DNA of 64,000 nucleotides from assembly GCA_014360205.1 (NCBI GenBank), contig JACIXZ010000004.1:1-64000 (forward strand). The letters run 5' to 3'. The position numbers and the translations under genes are program-made. Shown here one piece after another: positions 25,529 to 34,839 of the stretch; positions within the stretch are counted from its first letter, which is position 1, and every line of letters starts with the position of its first letter. The notes under the pieces are model-generated. The model did no database searches and had not been told where the DNA came from. It worked only from the letters and a program-made list of their open reading frames with translations. This DNA comes from Tissierellales bacterium. GTDB taxonomy: Bacteria > Bacillota > Clostridia > Tissierellales > Tissierellaceae.

Positions 25529-26578
25529 ATGGCAAATGATAAAAGTAAAAAGTCTAAGGCATTTATTATAATTTCCCTTATATTATTATTAATTGTTATA
25601 GTAGCCATTGTGTCAGCAATAGGGAGTGCTAATATAAGTGTCTTAGATGTCTACAAAGTAATCTTTTCAAAAGTTCCAATCATTAATAGATTTATAGATA
25701 CTAGCAATATATCTAATGTGCAATATGCAATTATATGGAATGTTAGGCTTCCTAGAATAATTTTAGGAATATTGGTAGGAGCTAGTTTATCAGTTGCAGG
25801 CACCTCATTTCAAGGTTTGTTAAAAAATCCAATGGCGGACCCCTATATATTAGGGGTTTCGTCTGGTGCAGCATTAGGGGCAACTATAGCTATAACAGCA
25901 CGTCTAGAATATATTAAATATGGCTTTTCAAGTATTACTTTAGCAGCATTTATTGGAGCTATCATTTCTGTTTTTATTGTATACAACATAGGTAAAATAA
26001 ATAATAAACTCTCTACTAGCACTTTACTTCTAGCAGGAATTGCTATAGGGCAGTTTTTTACAGCTATTATGTCTTTTTTAATGGTTGTAAACTCCAATGA
26101 TATGTCAAAGATTGTTTATTGGACTATGGGGAGTCTATCTGGGAAAGGGTGGGCCCCAATTAAGACTTTAGCTATACCGATATTAGCTACAATAGTTATT
26201 TTATTCTTTTATTCAAAAGAACTTAACATATTGTTAACTGGTGATGAAGCTGCTAAAAGCATGGGAGTAAATGTTGAGAGAACTAAAAGAGTGATTTTGG
26301 TACTTGGGACATTACTGACATCGTTAGTAGTTTCTGTTAGTGGAATAATTGGATTTGTTGGTTTGATAATTCCGCACATAACGAGATTAATATTTGGACC
26401 AGATCATAAGATTTTGCTGCCTTGTTCAGCTATAGTGGGGGCCATTTTTATGATAGTGACTGATACAATTTCAAGAACAATTATATCTCCAGTTGAAATA
26501 CCTGTGGGGATAATAACTGCGATGTTTGGGGGACCTTTTTTTATTTATCTTTTGAGAAATAAAAAGAAAATGGTGTGA
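25529..26578 (+). CDS. btuC: Cobalamin ABC transporter permease (FecCD family, BtuC-like)
   Basis: The 349-residue protein has about ten membrane helices and FecCD-family motifs: VRLPRIILGILVGASLSVAG, FQGLLKNPMADPYILGVSSG near residue 95, and the ATPase-docking region with HITRLIFGPDHK. It forms the dimeric channel for vitamin B12 with the ATPase encoded next. Spacing to btuF is 10 bases and to btuD 10 bases, so all three are one unit under the riboswitch. Confidence 0.92.
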   Translation: MANDKSKKSKAFIIISLILLLIVIVAIVSAIGSANISVLDVYKVIFSKVPIINRFIDTSNISNVQYAIIWNVRLPRIILGILVGASLSVAGTSFQGLLKNPMADPYILGVSSGAALGATIAITARLEYIKYGFSSITLAAFIGAIISVFIVYNIGKINNKLSTSTLLLAGIAIGQFFTAIMSFLMVVNSNDMSKIVYWTMGSLSGKGWAPIKTLAIPILATIVILFFYSKELNILLTGDEAAKSMGVNVERTKRVILVLGTLLTSLVVSVSGIIGFVGLIIPHITRLIFGPDHKILLPCSAIVGAIFMIVTDTISRTIISPVEIPVGIITAMFGGPFFIYLLRNKKKMV

Positions 26579-26588
26579 GGTAGAAAAT

Positions 26589-27851
26589 ATGAGTATTATT
26601 GAGCTAAAAAATATAGAGTTTGGATATGGGAAAACTAAGGTTTTAAAAAGTATTGATCTCAACGTAGAAAAAGGAGAATTTCTAAGCATTATTGGACCAA
26701 ACGGAGCGGGTAAATCAACTCTATTAAAAACCATTAACAATATCTTTGATGAATATGATGGAAATATATCCATTTATGGGAAAAATTTAAAAGATTATAA
26801 AAGAAAGGAATTAGCAAGAATAGTATCTTTCGTACCACAAGAAACATATCTTGATTTTGAGTTTAGTGTTGAGGAATTAATTTTTATGGGGAGATATCCT
26901 TTTCAAAATAGATTTAAAACTGATACTATAAATGATTATGAAATTTGTTATAAAGCTATGACTTTAACTAATACTCTGGAAATTAAAGATAGATTGATAA
27001 CTCAAATATCAGGAGGAGAAAGGCAAAGGACTTTAATTGCAAAAGCTTTGGCTCAAGATCCAAAGATAATATTATTAGATGAACCTACTTCCCACTTAGA
27101 TATTAATCATCAGATTGAAGTTTTGGAAATACTTAAGGAATTAAACAAGACAAAAGATTTGACAATTATTACAGTATTACATGATCTAAATTTAGCAAGC
27201 AGATATTCTGATAAACTGGTATTATTAAAAGACGGGAAAATACTGAAAACAGGTAGTGCGCAAGAAGTTTTAACAGTTTCTAACATTGAAAATGCATATA
27301 ATATGAATGTTGTTGTAGAGTTAAATAAATACACAAATTCTCCAGTAGTCATACCAATAGAGGCGAAAAAAAGGAAGAAGAATCAATTATTTCCAAGCAT
27401 TCATTTGATATCAGGTGGAGGAAGCGGAGAAAATATAATATCGAGACTATTTACTGAAGGAATTGATTTTAGTGTTGGAGTATTGAATATAGGCGATAGT
27501 GACTGGCAGTTAGCAAATAGCTTAAAGGTTAAGATAATCGAAGAAAAGCCTTTTTCAGCTATCAGAGAAGAAACTATTCAAAAAAATATGGAATTAATCA
27601 GAACTAAAGATATTATAGTAATATCTCAAGTACCAATAGGATATGGCAATCTTGCGAACATACAGATGGCACTTAATGCTATAAACGAGGGGAAGAAAGT
27701 CATTTATATAAAAAACAATGCTTTTGAGAACATTGATTATACTAATGGGGCAGCTACCAAAATATATAATGAACTTATTTCTAAAGGGATGATTGTCTTA
27801 AATTCTATTCAAGAATTAATTGATTACTTGGAAAATTATAAGAATATTTAA
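26589..27851 (+). CDS. btuD: Cobalamin ABC transporter ATPase (BtuD-like) with an extra C-terminal domain
   Basis: Residues 1 to about 255 are a complete ABC ATPase: Walker A GPNGAGKST (36-44), Q-loop FVPQET, signature ISGGERQR (140-147), Walker B ILLDEP (161-166) and H-loop VLHDLN. The standard protein ends there. This one goes on to 420 residues. After a basic linker (KKRKKNQ) comes a domain of about 155 residues starting IHLISGGGSGENIISRLFTE, with alternating hydrophobic strands and helices (IIVISQVPIGYGN, KVIYIKNN) that look like a Rossmann-type fold with a glycine-rich loop. I do not recognise a named family for it. A nucleotide or cobamide-linked regulatory role is only a guess. Confidence 0.88.
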   Translation: MSIIELKNIEFGYGKTKVLKSIDLNVEKGEFLSIIGPNGAGKSTLLKTINNIFDEYDGNISIYGKNLKDYKRKELARIVSFVPQETYLDFEFSVEELIFMGRYPFQNRFKTDTINDYEICYKAMTLTNTLEIKDRLITQISGGERQRTLIAKALAQDPKIILLDEPTSHLDINHQIEVLEILKELNKTKDLTIITVLHDLNLASRYSDKLVLLKDGKILKTGSAQEVLTVSNIENAYNMNVVVELNKYTNSPVVIPIEAKKRKKNQLFPSIHLISGGGSGENIISRLFTEGIDFSVGVLNIGDSDWQLANSLKVKIIEEKPFSAIREETIQKNMELIRTKDIIVISQVPIGYGNLANIQMALNAINEGKKVIYIKNNAFENIDYTNGAATKIYNELISKGMIVLNSIQELIDYLENYKNI

Positions 27852-27901
27852 ATTATCCTGTGGTAAAATATTTATATATTATTAACTATGGAGATGATTA
27901 T

Positions 27902-29056
27902 ATGAAAACAAAAAAATTACTTATGATTCCAGGACCAACTCCAGTATCAAGAAGCATTCAAGATGAGATGGGGAGAGAAACTATTGCATTTTCTGATGAA
28001 AATTTTATAAATGATTTTAATTATTGCTTAACAGAACTTAATAAGATTGTAAAATCAGATGGTGAGGTTTTTGTTATATCCGGAAGTGGAACTTTAGCCA
28101 TGGAGATGTCATTATCAAATGTCCTGAAAAAAGGGGATAATTTATTAGTTGTTTCTCATGGGTTTTTCGGAGACAGATTTATTGAAATTGCAAAGAATAA
28201 AGGAATAAATGTTGATGTATTAAGTTCTGAATGGGGTAAAACTGTACCTATAGAAAATATAAGAGAAACTCTAAAGAAAAAGGATTATAAAGCTATTACA
28301 GTAACCCATGTTGACACATCTACAGGGGTAAAAGCAGAGTTAAAAGAGATAGGGAATATGCTAAAAGAATTTCCAGAAATAATATACATAGTTGATGGCG
28401 TATGTGCTACTGCTGGCGAAGCAGAATATATGAATGATATGAATATAGATATTCTTTTTACAGCATCTCAAAAAGCATTTGGAGTAGCCCCTGGATTATT
28501 AATATTGTGGGCGAATGAAAAAGCTATGCTTGCAAGAGAAAAATTGGGGTCTATAAGTGAGTATTTTTTGGATTTTAAAAATTGGTTACCAATCATGCAC
28601 GATCCTTCAAAATATTTTGCTACACCAAGTGTCAATCTGATTTGGGCATTAAATGAGTCCATAAGACTCATAAATGAAGAAGGCATAGAAAATAGGTTTT
28701 ATCGACATGAATTATTCGGGAAAGCTATTCAGAAGGCATTGGAAGGACTTGGGTTTGATATATTAGCAGAAGAAAAACACAGGGCGAATACTTTGTCTAA
28801 TGTGATTTATCCTGATGGTGTCAATGACGAATTATTTAGAAAGATTCTAGCTAAAGAAGGAGTTCAAGTGGCAGCAGGATTAGGAGCTTACAAAGGTAAA
28901 ATGTTCAGAATAGGGCATATGGGAAACATAGACAAACATTATTTGATTTCTTCTATAGCAAGTATTGAGAGAACACTTTATGAATTCAATATTGATAGAT
29001 TGTCTATAGGATTAAATATAATACAAAGAGAATTAATAAATAAAAGCAAGGGTTAA
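27902..29056 (+). CDS. Class V aminotransferase, alanine-glyoxylate / serine-pyruvate type
   Basis: The 384-residue PLP enzyme starts KKLLMIPGPTPVSRSI, the typical opening of this group. The PLP lysine is in FTASQKAFGVAPGL and the phosphate-binding ISGSGTLAMEMSL is seen near residue 60. It would transfer an amino group between alanine, serine or glycine and glyoxylate/pyruvate; the exact pair is not decided by sequence. ATG at 27902 with TATGGAGATG upstream is preferred over a GTG 42 bases earlier. It follows btuD by 50 bases with no terminator. Its stop codon lies in the loop of a terminator shared with the convergent gene. Confidence 0.85.
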   Translation: MKTKKLLMIPGPTPVSRSIQDEMGRETIAFSDENFINDFNYCLTELNKIVKSDGEVFVISGSGTLAMEMSLSNVLKKGDNLLVVSHGFFGDRFIEIAKNKGINVDVLSSEWGKTVPIENIRETLKKKDYKAITVTHVDTSTGVKAELKEIGNMLKEFPEIIYIVDGVCATAGEAEYMNDMNIDILFTASQKAFGVAPGLLILWANEKAMLAREKLGSISEYFLDFKNWLPIMHDPSKYFATPSVNLIWALNESIRLINEEGIENRFYRHELFGKAIQKALEGLGFDILAEEKHRANTLSNVIYPDGVNDELFRKILAKEGVQVAAGLGAYKGKMFRIGHMGNIDKHYLISSIASIERTLYEFNIDRLSIGLNIIQRELINKSKG

Positions 29057-29070
29057 TTCCCTTGCTTAAT
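29044..29070. terminator. Bidirectional terminator shared by two convergent genes
   Basis: AAGCAAGGG (29044-29052) pairs with CCCTTGCTT (29059-29067). The loop TTAATT contains the stop codon of both flanking genes. The tail is T-rich in both directions and better on the minus strand. Confidence 0.75.
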
Positions 29071-30471
29071 ATTTAATAATGATATAATAATGCTTATATT
29101 TAACCAAAACATTAGAAATATTCGATTATAAAACCAAATATAATCTGCAAATCCCATAACTAATATACCCAAAACACTTGATAAGGCTGCAGCTACAATT
29201 AATGATTGTTCTGTTCCAACAGATTTTTTTATTTGCAAATAACTGTTTTTTGCTAGTCTAAAAATTAAAAATACAAAACTAACAATAGAAAAAACACCTG
29301 CTTCTAACCAAAGTTGAATAAATAAATTATGAGTGTGTGCAACAGTTGTCAAACCAAATCCCTTATAGCGCTGATAAATTAGAGAAACAGTTTTACTTCC
29401 CAAGCCAACACCAGTTATCCAATAATCTCTTAGCATAATTAACGCAGGCCCCATAATCATTTGTCTGTATTGTAAAGAGCTATCGTTTGGATTAAATATT
29501 GTCATTAAACGATTCAAAATAGAACTAGGAAGGAACGGTATAGCCATTAATCCTAGTACTATCAAAATCGGAATATACTTTTTATTCCATAAAAATACAA
29601 AGATGAAAATACATACTGCAAATGCTATCCATGATGATCTTGAGCCAGTTTTAAATAACATAAGCAGTATAGGAATCAAAGATACTGCATAAATTATTTT
29701 ATGAGCCATTTTTTTAGATTTTAAAATCAAAGGGAAGAAAAAAGGAATACTTAAAACTAAAAATTCTCCATATACATTCGGGTTTCCAAAACTAGAAAAA
29801 ACTCTAGCCCCGAGGCCTTGGTTAATGGATAAATCAGTCAATGAAGGATTCACCTCTATGCCTACGATTTGCCACTGATATAATCCATAAATAGAGGTTA
29901 AGAAAGCTGAAAAAGCTATGAATTTTGTTAGATTGATGATTTTATCTATAGAGTCCATTTCCATTGATATTACAGCTACTAAAACAAAAGTAAAAAAATA
30001 AAATATAAGCTGATTTAAACTTTCTTGAGGAAATAAAGAAGTTAAGCCTGCTATAAATAAAGTAGAAAAGAATATGACTAAAGAATAATCTATTTTTTCT
30101 AATTCAAGTTTAGGATTATCTGAAAGACCTTTTTTTAAGTAAAAAAATGCAGTGATTATTATAATCATAAACACACCATATAAATTACTCCACAAATGGT
30201 CTGGTATATTAAATATTAGAACAATACAAAGTCCTATTAGAAAATTCAAGTGAATTCCAATTAATTTGAATTTTCTAATAAAAAGGCTTGTTTCAAATAA
30301 TTTATTAAATTTTCTATATAAGAAATTTATTAAAATTGAAGGCAAACTAAACACAAAAACTAATATATAAAAAGTGAAACTTTTTAACCAATTGGTGTTT
30401 GTGGCAGTATTTGTTTTGAGATAATATAATAGTTTACTGTTTTCAAATTGATTAGCTAAAAAATCTTTCAT
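29053..30471 (-). CDS. O-antigen ligase / Wzy-type polymerase family membrane protein
   Basis: The 472-residue protein has about twelve membrane helices. A large outer loop late in the sequence carries the motif TVAHTHNLFIQLWLEAGVF, and a shorter GSRSSWIAFAV comes before it; both match the Wzy_C (O-antigen ligase) family. In a Gram-positive bacterium it would polymerise or ligate a surface polysaccharide or a sugar to a wall protein. It is last in a five-gene minus-strand operon with a glycosyltransferase, supporting a surface-glycan role. AAAGGAG lies 7 bases before the ATG. Confidence 0.82.
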   Translation of the reverse strand: MKDFLANQFENSKLLYYLKTNTATNTNWLKSFTFYILVFVFSLPSILINFLYRKFNKLFETSLFIRKFKLIGIHLNFLIGLCIVLIFNIPDHLWSNLYGVFMIIIITAFFYLKKGLSDNPKLELEKIDYSLVIFFSTLFIAGLTSLFPQESLNQLIFYFFTFVLVAVISMEMDSIDKIINLTKFIAFSAFLTSIYGLYQWQIVGIEVNPSLTDLSINQGLGARVFSSFGNPNVYGEFLVLSIPFFFPLILKSKKMAHKIIYAVSLIPILLMLFKTGSRSSWIAFAVCIFIFVFLWNKKYIPILIVLGLMAIPFLPSSILNRLMTIFNPNDSSLQYRQMIMGPALIMLRDYWITGVGLGSKTVSLIYQRYKGFGLTTVAHTHNLFIQLWLEAGVFSIVSFVFLIFRLAKNSYLQIKKSVGTEQSLIVAAALSSVLGILVMGFADYIWFYNRIFLMFWLNISIIISLLNIKQGN

Positions 30472-30486
30472 ATATAACTCCTTTGG

Positions 30487-30963
30487 TTATTCGTTTATGG
30501 TGTTTGCATAAGATATTCTACCATCTTTTAATATTGAATTTCCTGCATATAAAGTAACTGTTTGTCCAACATAGTAAACTGATTTGTCAAGAGATATGCC
30601 ATTTGGTTTAACTTCACCAGAAGCTTTCATTGTAATAGTTAAAGATATATATCCTTCTTTTTCTGATGATACTACATTTCCTTCATCATCACTTGCAAAA
30701 ACAACACTTGGCCCTTTTTCAATTTTTGTAATCTTTCCAAATGATGAACCTTGAACTGATTCTCTAACAGGGCTATCTATTTTTATACCATTTAAAACCG
30801 TTTCAGGGACGGATTCTATATAGAATGAAATTTCAATATCTTTTTTTTGTACCTCGCTTTTAGCTATGTTTGCTTTATCAAGTTTACTTTTCATGCTTAT
30901 GATTGCTACTAATACTATAATTAAAACAACTAAATCTATCCAAGTAAATTTATGCTTTCTCAT
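30487..30963 (-). CDS. DUF4330 membrane-anchored protein, copy 2
   Basis: This 158-residue protein has an N-terminal anchor (WIDLVVLIIVLVAIISM) and an extracytoplasmic beta-rich domain with the pattern SPVRESVQGSSFGKITKIEK. Then come GYISLTITMKASGEV and YYVGQTVTLYAGNS. It is clearly paralogous to the neighbouring upstream copy. TAGGAGG is at good distance from ATG at 30963. DUF4330 proteins tend to occur with polysaccharide genes; the function is unknown. Confidence 0.78.
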   Translation of the reverse strand: MRKHKFTWIDLVVLIIVLVAIISMKSKLDKANIAKSEVQKKDIEISFYIESVPETVLNGIKIDSPVRESVQGSSFGKITKIEKGPSVVFASDDEGNVVSSEKEGYISLTITMKASGEVKPNGISLDKSVYYVGQTVTLYAGNSILKDGRISYANTINE

Positions 30964-30973
30964 TTTTAACCTC

Positions 30974-31462
30974 CTAAAGCTGATTTGCGGCATCTATTCT
31001 TCCATAAAAAATTGAAGTTCCAACTCTTAAATTAATTACTTGACCAATATAATAAGTATTTCCATTTATTATTATGCCATTATCACTTACCTTTCCATTA
31101 GAAGTCAATGTTATATATATGTGAGAATAGCCATCTTTGCTTGAAGTAGTTTGCTCTCCATATTTATTCCTTCCATAAGAAATTGAAGGACCTGTCTTTA
31201 TAGAAGTAACTTCACCAAAACTAGTATTTAGTAAAGGTTCAGTAGATGGGTCTCCTATTTTAACATTATCTGCTGTAAAGGAATTTACTTCTTCTTGAAA
31301 AAATACTATTTCTATTTTACTTACATTATCAACAACAACATCTCTAGGACCAATTATGCCTAACTGATTTAGTCCGAATAATACTATGGCAATTATTATA
31401 ATGCCAATCATAAAATCAATAATATTGAATTTTTTTAAAAACTTCCTATTATTGTTTGCCAT
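30974..31462 (-). CDS. DUF4330 membrane-anchored protein, copy 1
   Basis: This 162-residue protein has a basic N-terminus, one membrane helix (IIDFMIGIIIIAIVLFGLNQ) and an external domain with the same element order as copy 2: DPSTEPLLNTSFGEVTSIKT, GYSHIYITLTSNGKV, YYIGQVINLRVGTS. The two copies differ through most positions, so the duplication is old. GGGGGA precedes the ATG. The stop lies 10 bases before copy 2. Two anchored copies may form a heteromer in the export of the polymer; that is inference. Confidence 0.78.
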   Translation of the reverse strand: MANNNRKFLKKFNIIDFMIGIIIIAIVLFGLNQLGIIGPRDVVVDNVSKIEIVFFQEEVNSFTADNVKIGDPSTEPLLNTSFGEVTSIKTGPSISYGRNKYGEQTTSSKDGYSHIYITLTSNGKVSDNGIIINGNTYYIGQVINLRVGTSIFYGRIDAANQL

Positions 31463-31473
31463 TCTAAATCCCC

Positions 31474-32574
31474 CTAACTAAGATAAATTTCTAGCGTTTT
31501 TTCCGCAACTGTTTTTAAATCATATCTACTAGCAATTGAATTATAAGCATTTTCACCAATTTTATTTCTTAACTCATCATTTAAAACAATTTCTAACATT
31601 TGCTTAGCTAAAGCTTCCTTATCACCATAGCTCACTAAAAAACCATTTTGCAAATCATTATTAATTATTTCTCTAGTGCCACCACTGTCAGTAGATATTA
31701 CTGGCAATTTACATGCCATTGCTTCTAATATTGATATTCCAAAAGCCTCATATTGAGAATGACAGATAAAACAATCAGAATTCTTTAGAAAATCAGATAT
31801 ATTGTCTTTAAAACCTGTGAAGATTATGTGGTTTTCCAAACAAAGTTTTTTAGAATAGGCTTTAATATCTTCTAAGGTGGCCCCATCGCCGACTAATAAA
31901 AATGTAACTTTTCTATTAATTTTTTCTCTCTCCATGATATCGTAAAATGTTCTTATAGAATCGATAAAAAACTTATGTCCTTTTTCCCACCTAAACCTGG
32001 CTACAGAAGTTATCAATATCGTATCTTTATCGATATTATATTCTTTTCTTATATCCTTTTTTGAAGGTTCATTCCACTTTTCTAAGTTTATACCATTTGG
32101 TATATACACTATTTTATTTTTAGGTATCCCTTCATTAATCAGCTTTTGTTCTACAGCTTTACTAACAGCTATTATTGAGTCGGTTTTTTTTGATAATATC
32201 TTATTTAATAATATTACTGATTTACTGTTTTCAATAAGCATATGTCTACTATTTATAATCTTAGATTTATTTCCGAAGTATTTTGATAATACGGCAATAG
32301 AATGTTCTCTTAAAAAGTGAGTATGAATTATATCAACTTTATTATCTATGCAGTATTTTTTTAGCACCTTGGCTGCTTTTATATCGAAAGTACTATTCAT
32401 TTCTATTTGAACTAAAGGAATATCATTTTCTTCAAATAGTTTTCTTCCGGGACCGTCTTTTGAATAAAATATAGTTATATTAGCTTTGTCTCTAAGCTCT
32501 GAAATCACATTTAAAACTGAAATCTCGGTACCTGCATGTCCTAAATAATTGAACATATGTACAATATTAATCAT
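31474..32574 (-). CDS. Glycosyltransferase family 4 (GT-B fold)
   Basis: The 366-residue cytoplasmic enzyme has the GT4 layout: an N-terminal Rossmann domain with the HAGTEISVLN acceptor loop and HTHFLREHSI, and a C-terminal donor domain with SVARFRWEKGH, FLLVGDG and the E-x7-E motif in SQYEAFGISILEAMACKLPVI. It would transfer a sugar from a nucleotide donor to a lipid-linked or other acceptor. It overlaps the preceding gene by 8 bases, implying coupled translation, and precedes the DUF4330 pair. Confidence 0.88.
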   Translation of the reverse strand: MINIVHMFNYLGHAGTEISVLNVISELRDKANITIFYSKDGPGRKLFEENDIPLVQIEMNSTFDIKAAKVLKKYCIDNKVDIIHTHFLREHSIAVLSKYFGNKSKIINSRHMLIENSKSVILLNKILSKKTDSIIAVSKAVEQKLINEGIPKNKIVYIPNGINLEKWNEPSKKDIRKEYNIDKDTILITSVARFRWEKGHKFFIDSIRTFYDIMEREKINRKVTFLLVGDGATLEDIKAYSKKLCLENHIIFTGFKDNISDFLKNSDCFICHSQYEAFGISILEAMACKLPVISTDSGGTREIINNDLQNGFLVSYGDKEALAKQMLEIVLNDELRNKIGENAYNSIASRYDLKTVAEKTLEIYLS

Positions 32575-33148
32575 TTTTAACCTCGCAATCTATTATACTA
32601 TTTTCCGTTATAATAAAATCAACAGGTATATCATACTTTTCATGAGGGACTTTGTCAATTAGCTGAAAACTAAAAGCTAACCCGACTTTTTTTGCATCTT
32701 TTTTTAGAGTTGGTAAGAATTTATCATAATATCCACCGCCATAACCAACTCTATATCCTTCTCTATCAAAAGCTGCACCAGGGACTATTACTAAATCAAT
32801 TGATTTAGGATCTATTGATTTTAGGTTTTTTGGATCAGGAGAGAGTATACCGTAATGACCAATAACAAGTTCATCGATAGAATTTATATTGCAAGGAAGC
32901 ATTATCTTATTTATTGGATCAACATAAGGAACTGATATATTTTTCCCATTTTCAATTGCTTTTGATATAAACTGATGAGTATATACTTCACTATTAAAAC
33001 TTACATAACACATTATATTTTTAGATTGTTTAAAAAACTCGGAATCAATCAAGATATCAATTATTTTATCGCTGTAATTTTTGATCTCCTCATTTGTTAA
33101 AGAGTTTCTTATTCTCAGTATTTTCTCTCGAATTAATTTTTTGTTCAA
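32567..33148 (-). CDS. 5-formyltetrahydrofolate cyclo-ligase
   Basis: This 193-residue enzyme converts 5-formyl-THF with ATP to 5,10-methenyl-THF. Visible motifs are the basic N-terminal helix (KLIREKILRIRNSL), VPGAAFDREGYRVGYGGGYY with its phosphate-binding glycines, and the C-terminal VPHEKYDIPVDFIIT. The start is TTG, chosen because GAGGTGAGA lies at the right distance and no ATG fits. It is the first gene of the minus-strand operon; its link to polymer genes is probably transcriptional convenience. Confidence 0.9.
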   Translation of the reverse strand: MNKKLIREKILRIRNSLTNEEIKNYSDKIIDILIDSEFFKQSKNIMCYVSFNSEVYTHQFISKAIENGKNISVPYVDPINKIMLPCNINSIDELVIGHYGILSPDPKNLKSIDPKSIDLVIVPGAAFDREGYRVGYGGGYYDKFLPTLKKDAKKVGLAFSFQLIDKVPHEKYDIPVDFIITENSIIDCEVKND

Positions 33149-33253
33149 AGTTTCTCACCTCAAGTGTTTATTTATCATATCATTTATAATATAATATATC
33201 ATTAGAAAGTAAAATGAAATACCAAAAAGGTTATGGATTTAAGAGGTGAAAAA

Positions 33254-33940
33254 ATGATAAGATTTGTGAACGTTTCTAAAGAGTATAAAAATGGAGTTAT
33301 AGCTTTATATGATATAAATATGGAAATTAATAAAGGAGAATTTGTATTTTTAGTAGGTTCTAGTGGTGCAGGCAAATCAACATTGATAAAACTTCTTTTA
33401 AAAGAAGAAGGAATAACTAGGGGGAAACTATACTTAAACGGTACTGATATAACAAGGGTTCCAAATAGAAGAATACCATTTATAAGAAGAAAACTTGGTG
33501 TAGTATTTCAAGATTTTAGATTATTGCCAAATAAAACAGTTTATGAGAATGTAGCATTTGCTATGGAAATCATAGGAGCTAGTCCTAGAGAAATAAGAAG
33601 AAGAGTACCCGCTGTATTAGGAATGGTAGATTTAAGCAGGAAAGCATCTTCTTATCCAGATCAACTATCTGGAGGAGAGCAGCAAAGAGTTTCAATTGCA
33701 CGTTCAATAGTAAACAATCCTCCTGTACTAATAGCTGATGAACCTACGGGTAATCTAGATCCTGAGACAGCTAATGAAATAATGAAAGTACTCGTTGAAA
33801 TAAACAATAGAGGGACGACAGTATTAATGGCTACTCATGCAAAAGAAATTGTAGACAGCATGAGAAAAAGAGTAATAGCCTTAGAAAATGGACGCATTGT
33901 GAGAGACGAAGAGAAAGGTGGTTACGGCATTGAAATTTAG
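33254..33940 (+). CDS. ftsE: Cell-division ABC ATPase FtsE
   Basis: The 228-residue ATPase has Walker A GSSGAGKST (35-43), Q-loop VVFQDFRLLPN, signature LSGGEQQR, Walker B VLIADEPTGNLDP and H-loop TMATHAKE. The wording DFRLLPNKTVYENVAFAM is diagnostic for FtsE. With FtsX it forms a mechanotransmitter that switches on an extracellular peptidoglycan hydrolase instead of transporting a substrate. ATG at 33254 has AAGAGGTG upstream, so the ATG 21 bases earlier is not used. It overlaps ftsX. Confidence 0.94.
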   Translation: MIRFVNVSKEYKNGVIALYDINMEINKGEFVFLVGSSGAGKSTLIKLLLKEEGITRGKLYLNGTDITRVPNRRIPFIRRKLGVVFQDFRLLPNKTVYENVAFAMEIIGASPREIRRRVPAVLGMVDLSRKASSYPDQLSGGEQQRVSIARSIVNNPPVLIADEPTGNLDPETANEIMKVLVEINNRGTTVLMATHAKEIVDSMRKRVIALENGRIVRDEEKGGYGIEI

Positions 33941-34826
33941 GGTGTTTAGGAATATACTTAAACAAGGATTACAAAGCATGTGGAGAAATAGAAGTATGGG
34001 GCTTGCTTCAGTTACTAGCATATCAGCTGTTTTGATGATACTCGGCATAGTATTAGTGCTCATACTAAGTATAAATAATGTTGTAAACGATACTAAATTG
34101 AAATTTGACGAAGTGGAAGTATTCCTCGAAGATGATATAACTGACTTTCAGATGACAACTGTTGAAGAAACTGCTAAAAGTATTCCTGGAGTTATATCTA
34201 TTATATATAGGTCGAAAGAACAGGCTTTAGAATTGATGAAACAAGATTGGGGAGAAGATGCATATCTACTAGAAGATCTTGAGACAAATCCCTTACCAAA
34301 TTCTTATATTATAAAAGTTCAAGATTTAGAACTTGCAGAGAATTTAGTAAATTCAATAAAAACACTTGACGGAGTAGAAGAAGTGAAATATTATAAAGAT
34401 ATAATAGATAGGCTATTAACATTTGCTAATTATATTAGAATTGGCGGGATGATAATTATAGCCGTGCTAGTTTTTGTTTCTATATTTATTATTTCGAATA
34501 CTATAAAGTTGACTGTTTCATCAAGGAAAAGAGAAATAAATATAATGAAATACGTTGGAGCTACTAATAGTTATATAAGAGGCCCATTCATAATAGAAGG
34601 TGTGTTATTTGGGTTATTTGGTGCAGTGATTTCTATATTTATAGTCTATTATGCATATAGTTATCTTTATGCTAATATGAATGAGAGTTTTTATAATATG
34701 TTTACTTTTTATTTGATATCGCCAGAATCCATATTAAGTGATATAGCAATAATATTTTTAACCATAGGAGCAGGAATAGGTGCTATGGGAAGCATATTGT
34801 CACTTAAAAAGTTTCTTAATGTATAG
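33930..34826 (+). CDS. ftsX: Cell-division membrane protein FtsX
   Basis: The protein has about 298 residues and four membrane helices, with a large extracellular loop between helices 1 and 2 that includes the typical VEVFLEDDITDFQMTTVE start. The C-terminal part has SSRKREINIMKYVGATNSYI, the FtsX coupling region. The start is TTG at 33930, with AAAGGTGG 8 bases before it; a GTG at 33918 overlaps that site. FtsX recruits a coiled-coil hydrolase, and such a gene follows 13 bases on. Confidence 0.92.
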   Translation: MKFRVFRNILKQGLQSMWRNRSMGLASVTSISAVLMILGIVLVLILSINNVVNDTKLKFDEVEVFLEDDITDFQMTTVEETAKSIPGVISIIYRSKEQALELMKQDWGEDAYLLEDLETNPLPNSYIIKVQDLELAENLVNSIKTLDGVEEVKYYKDIIDRLLTFANYIRIGGMIIIAVLVFVSIFIISNTIKLTVSSRKREINIMKYVGATNSYIRGPFIIEGVLFGLFGAVISIFIVYYAYSYLYANMNESFYNMFTFYLISPESILSDIAIIFLTIGAGIGAMGSILSLKKFLNV

Positions 34827-34839
34827 GAGGATTTATATA

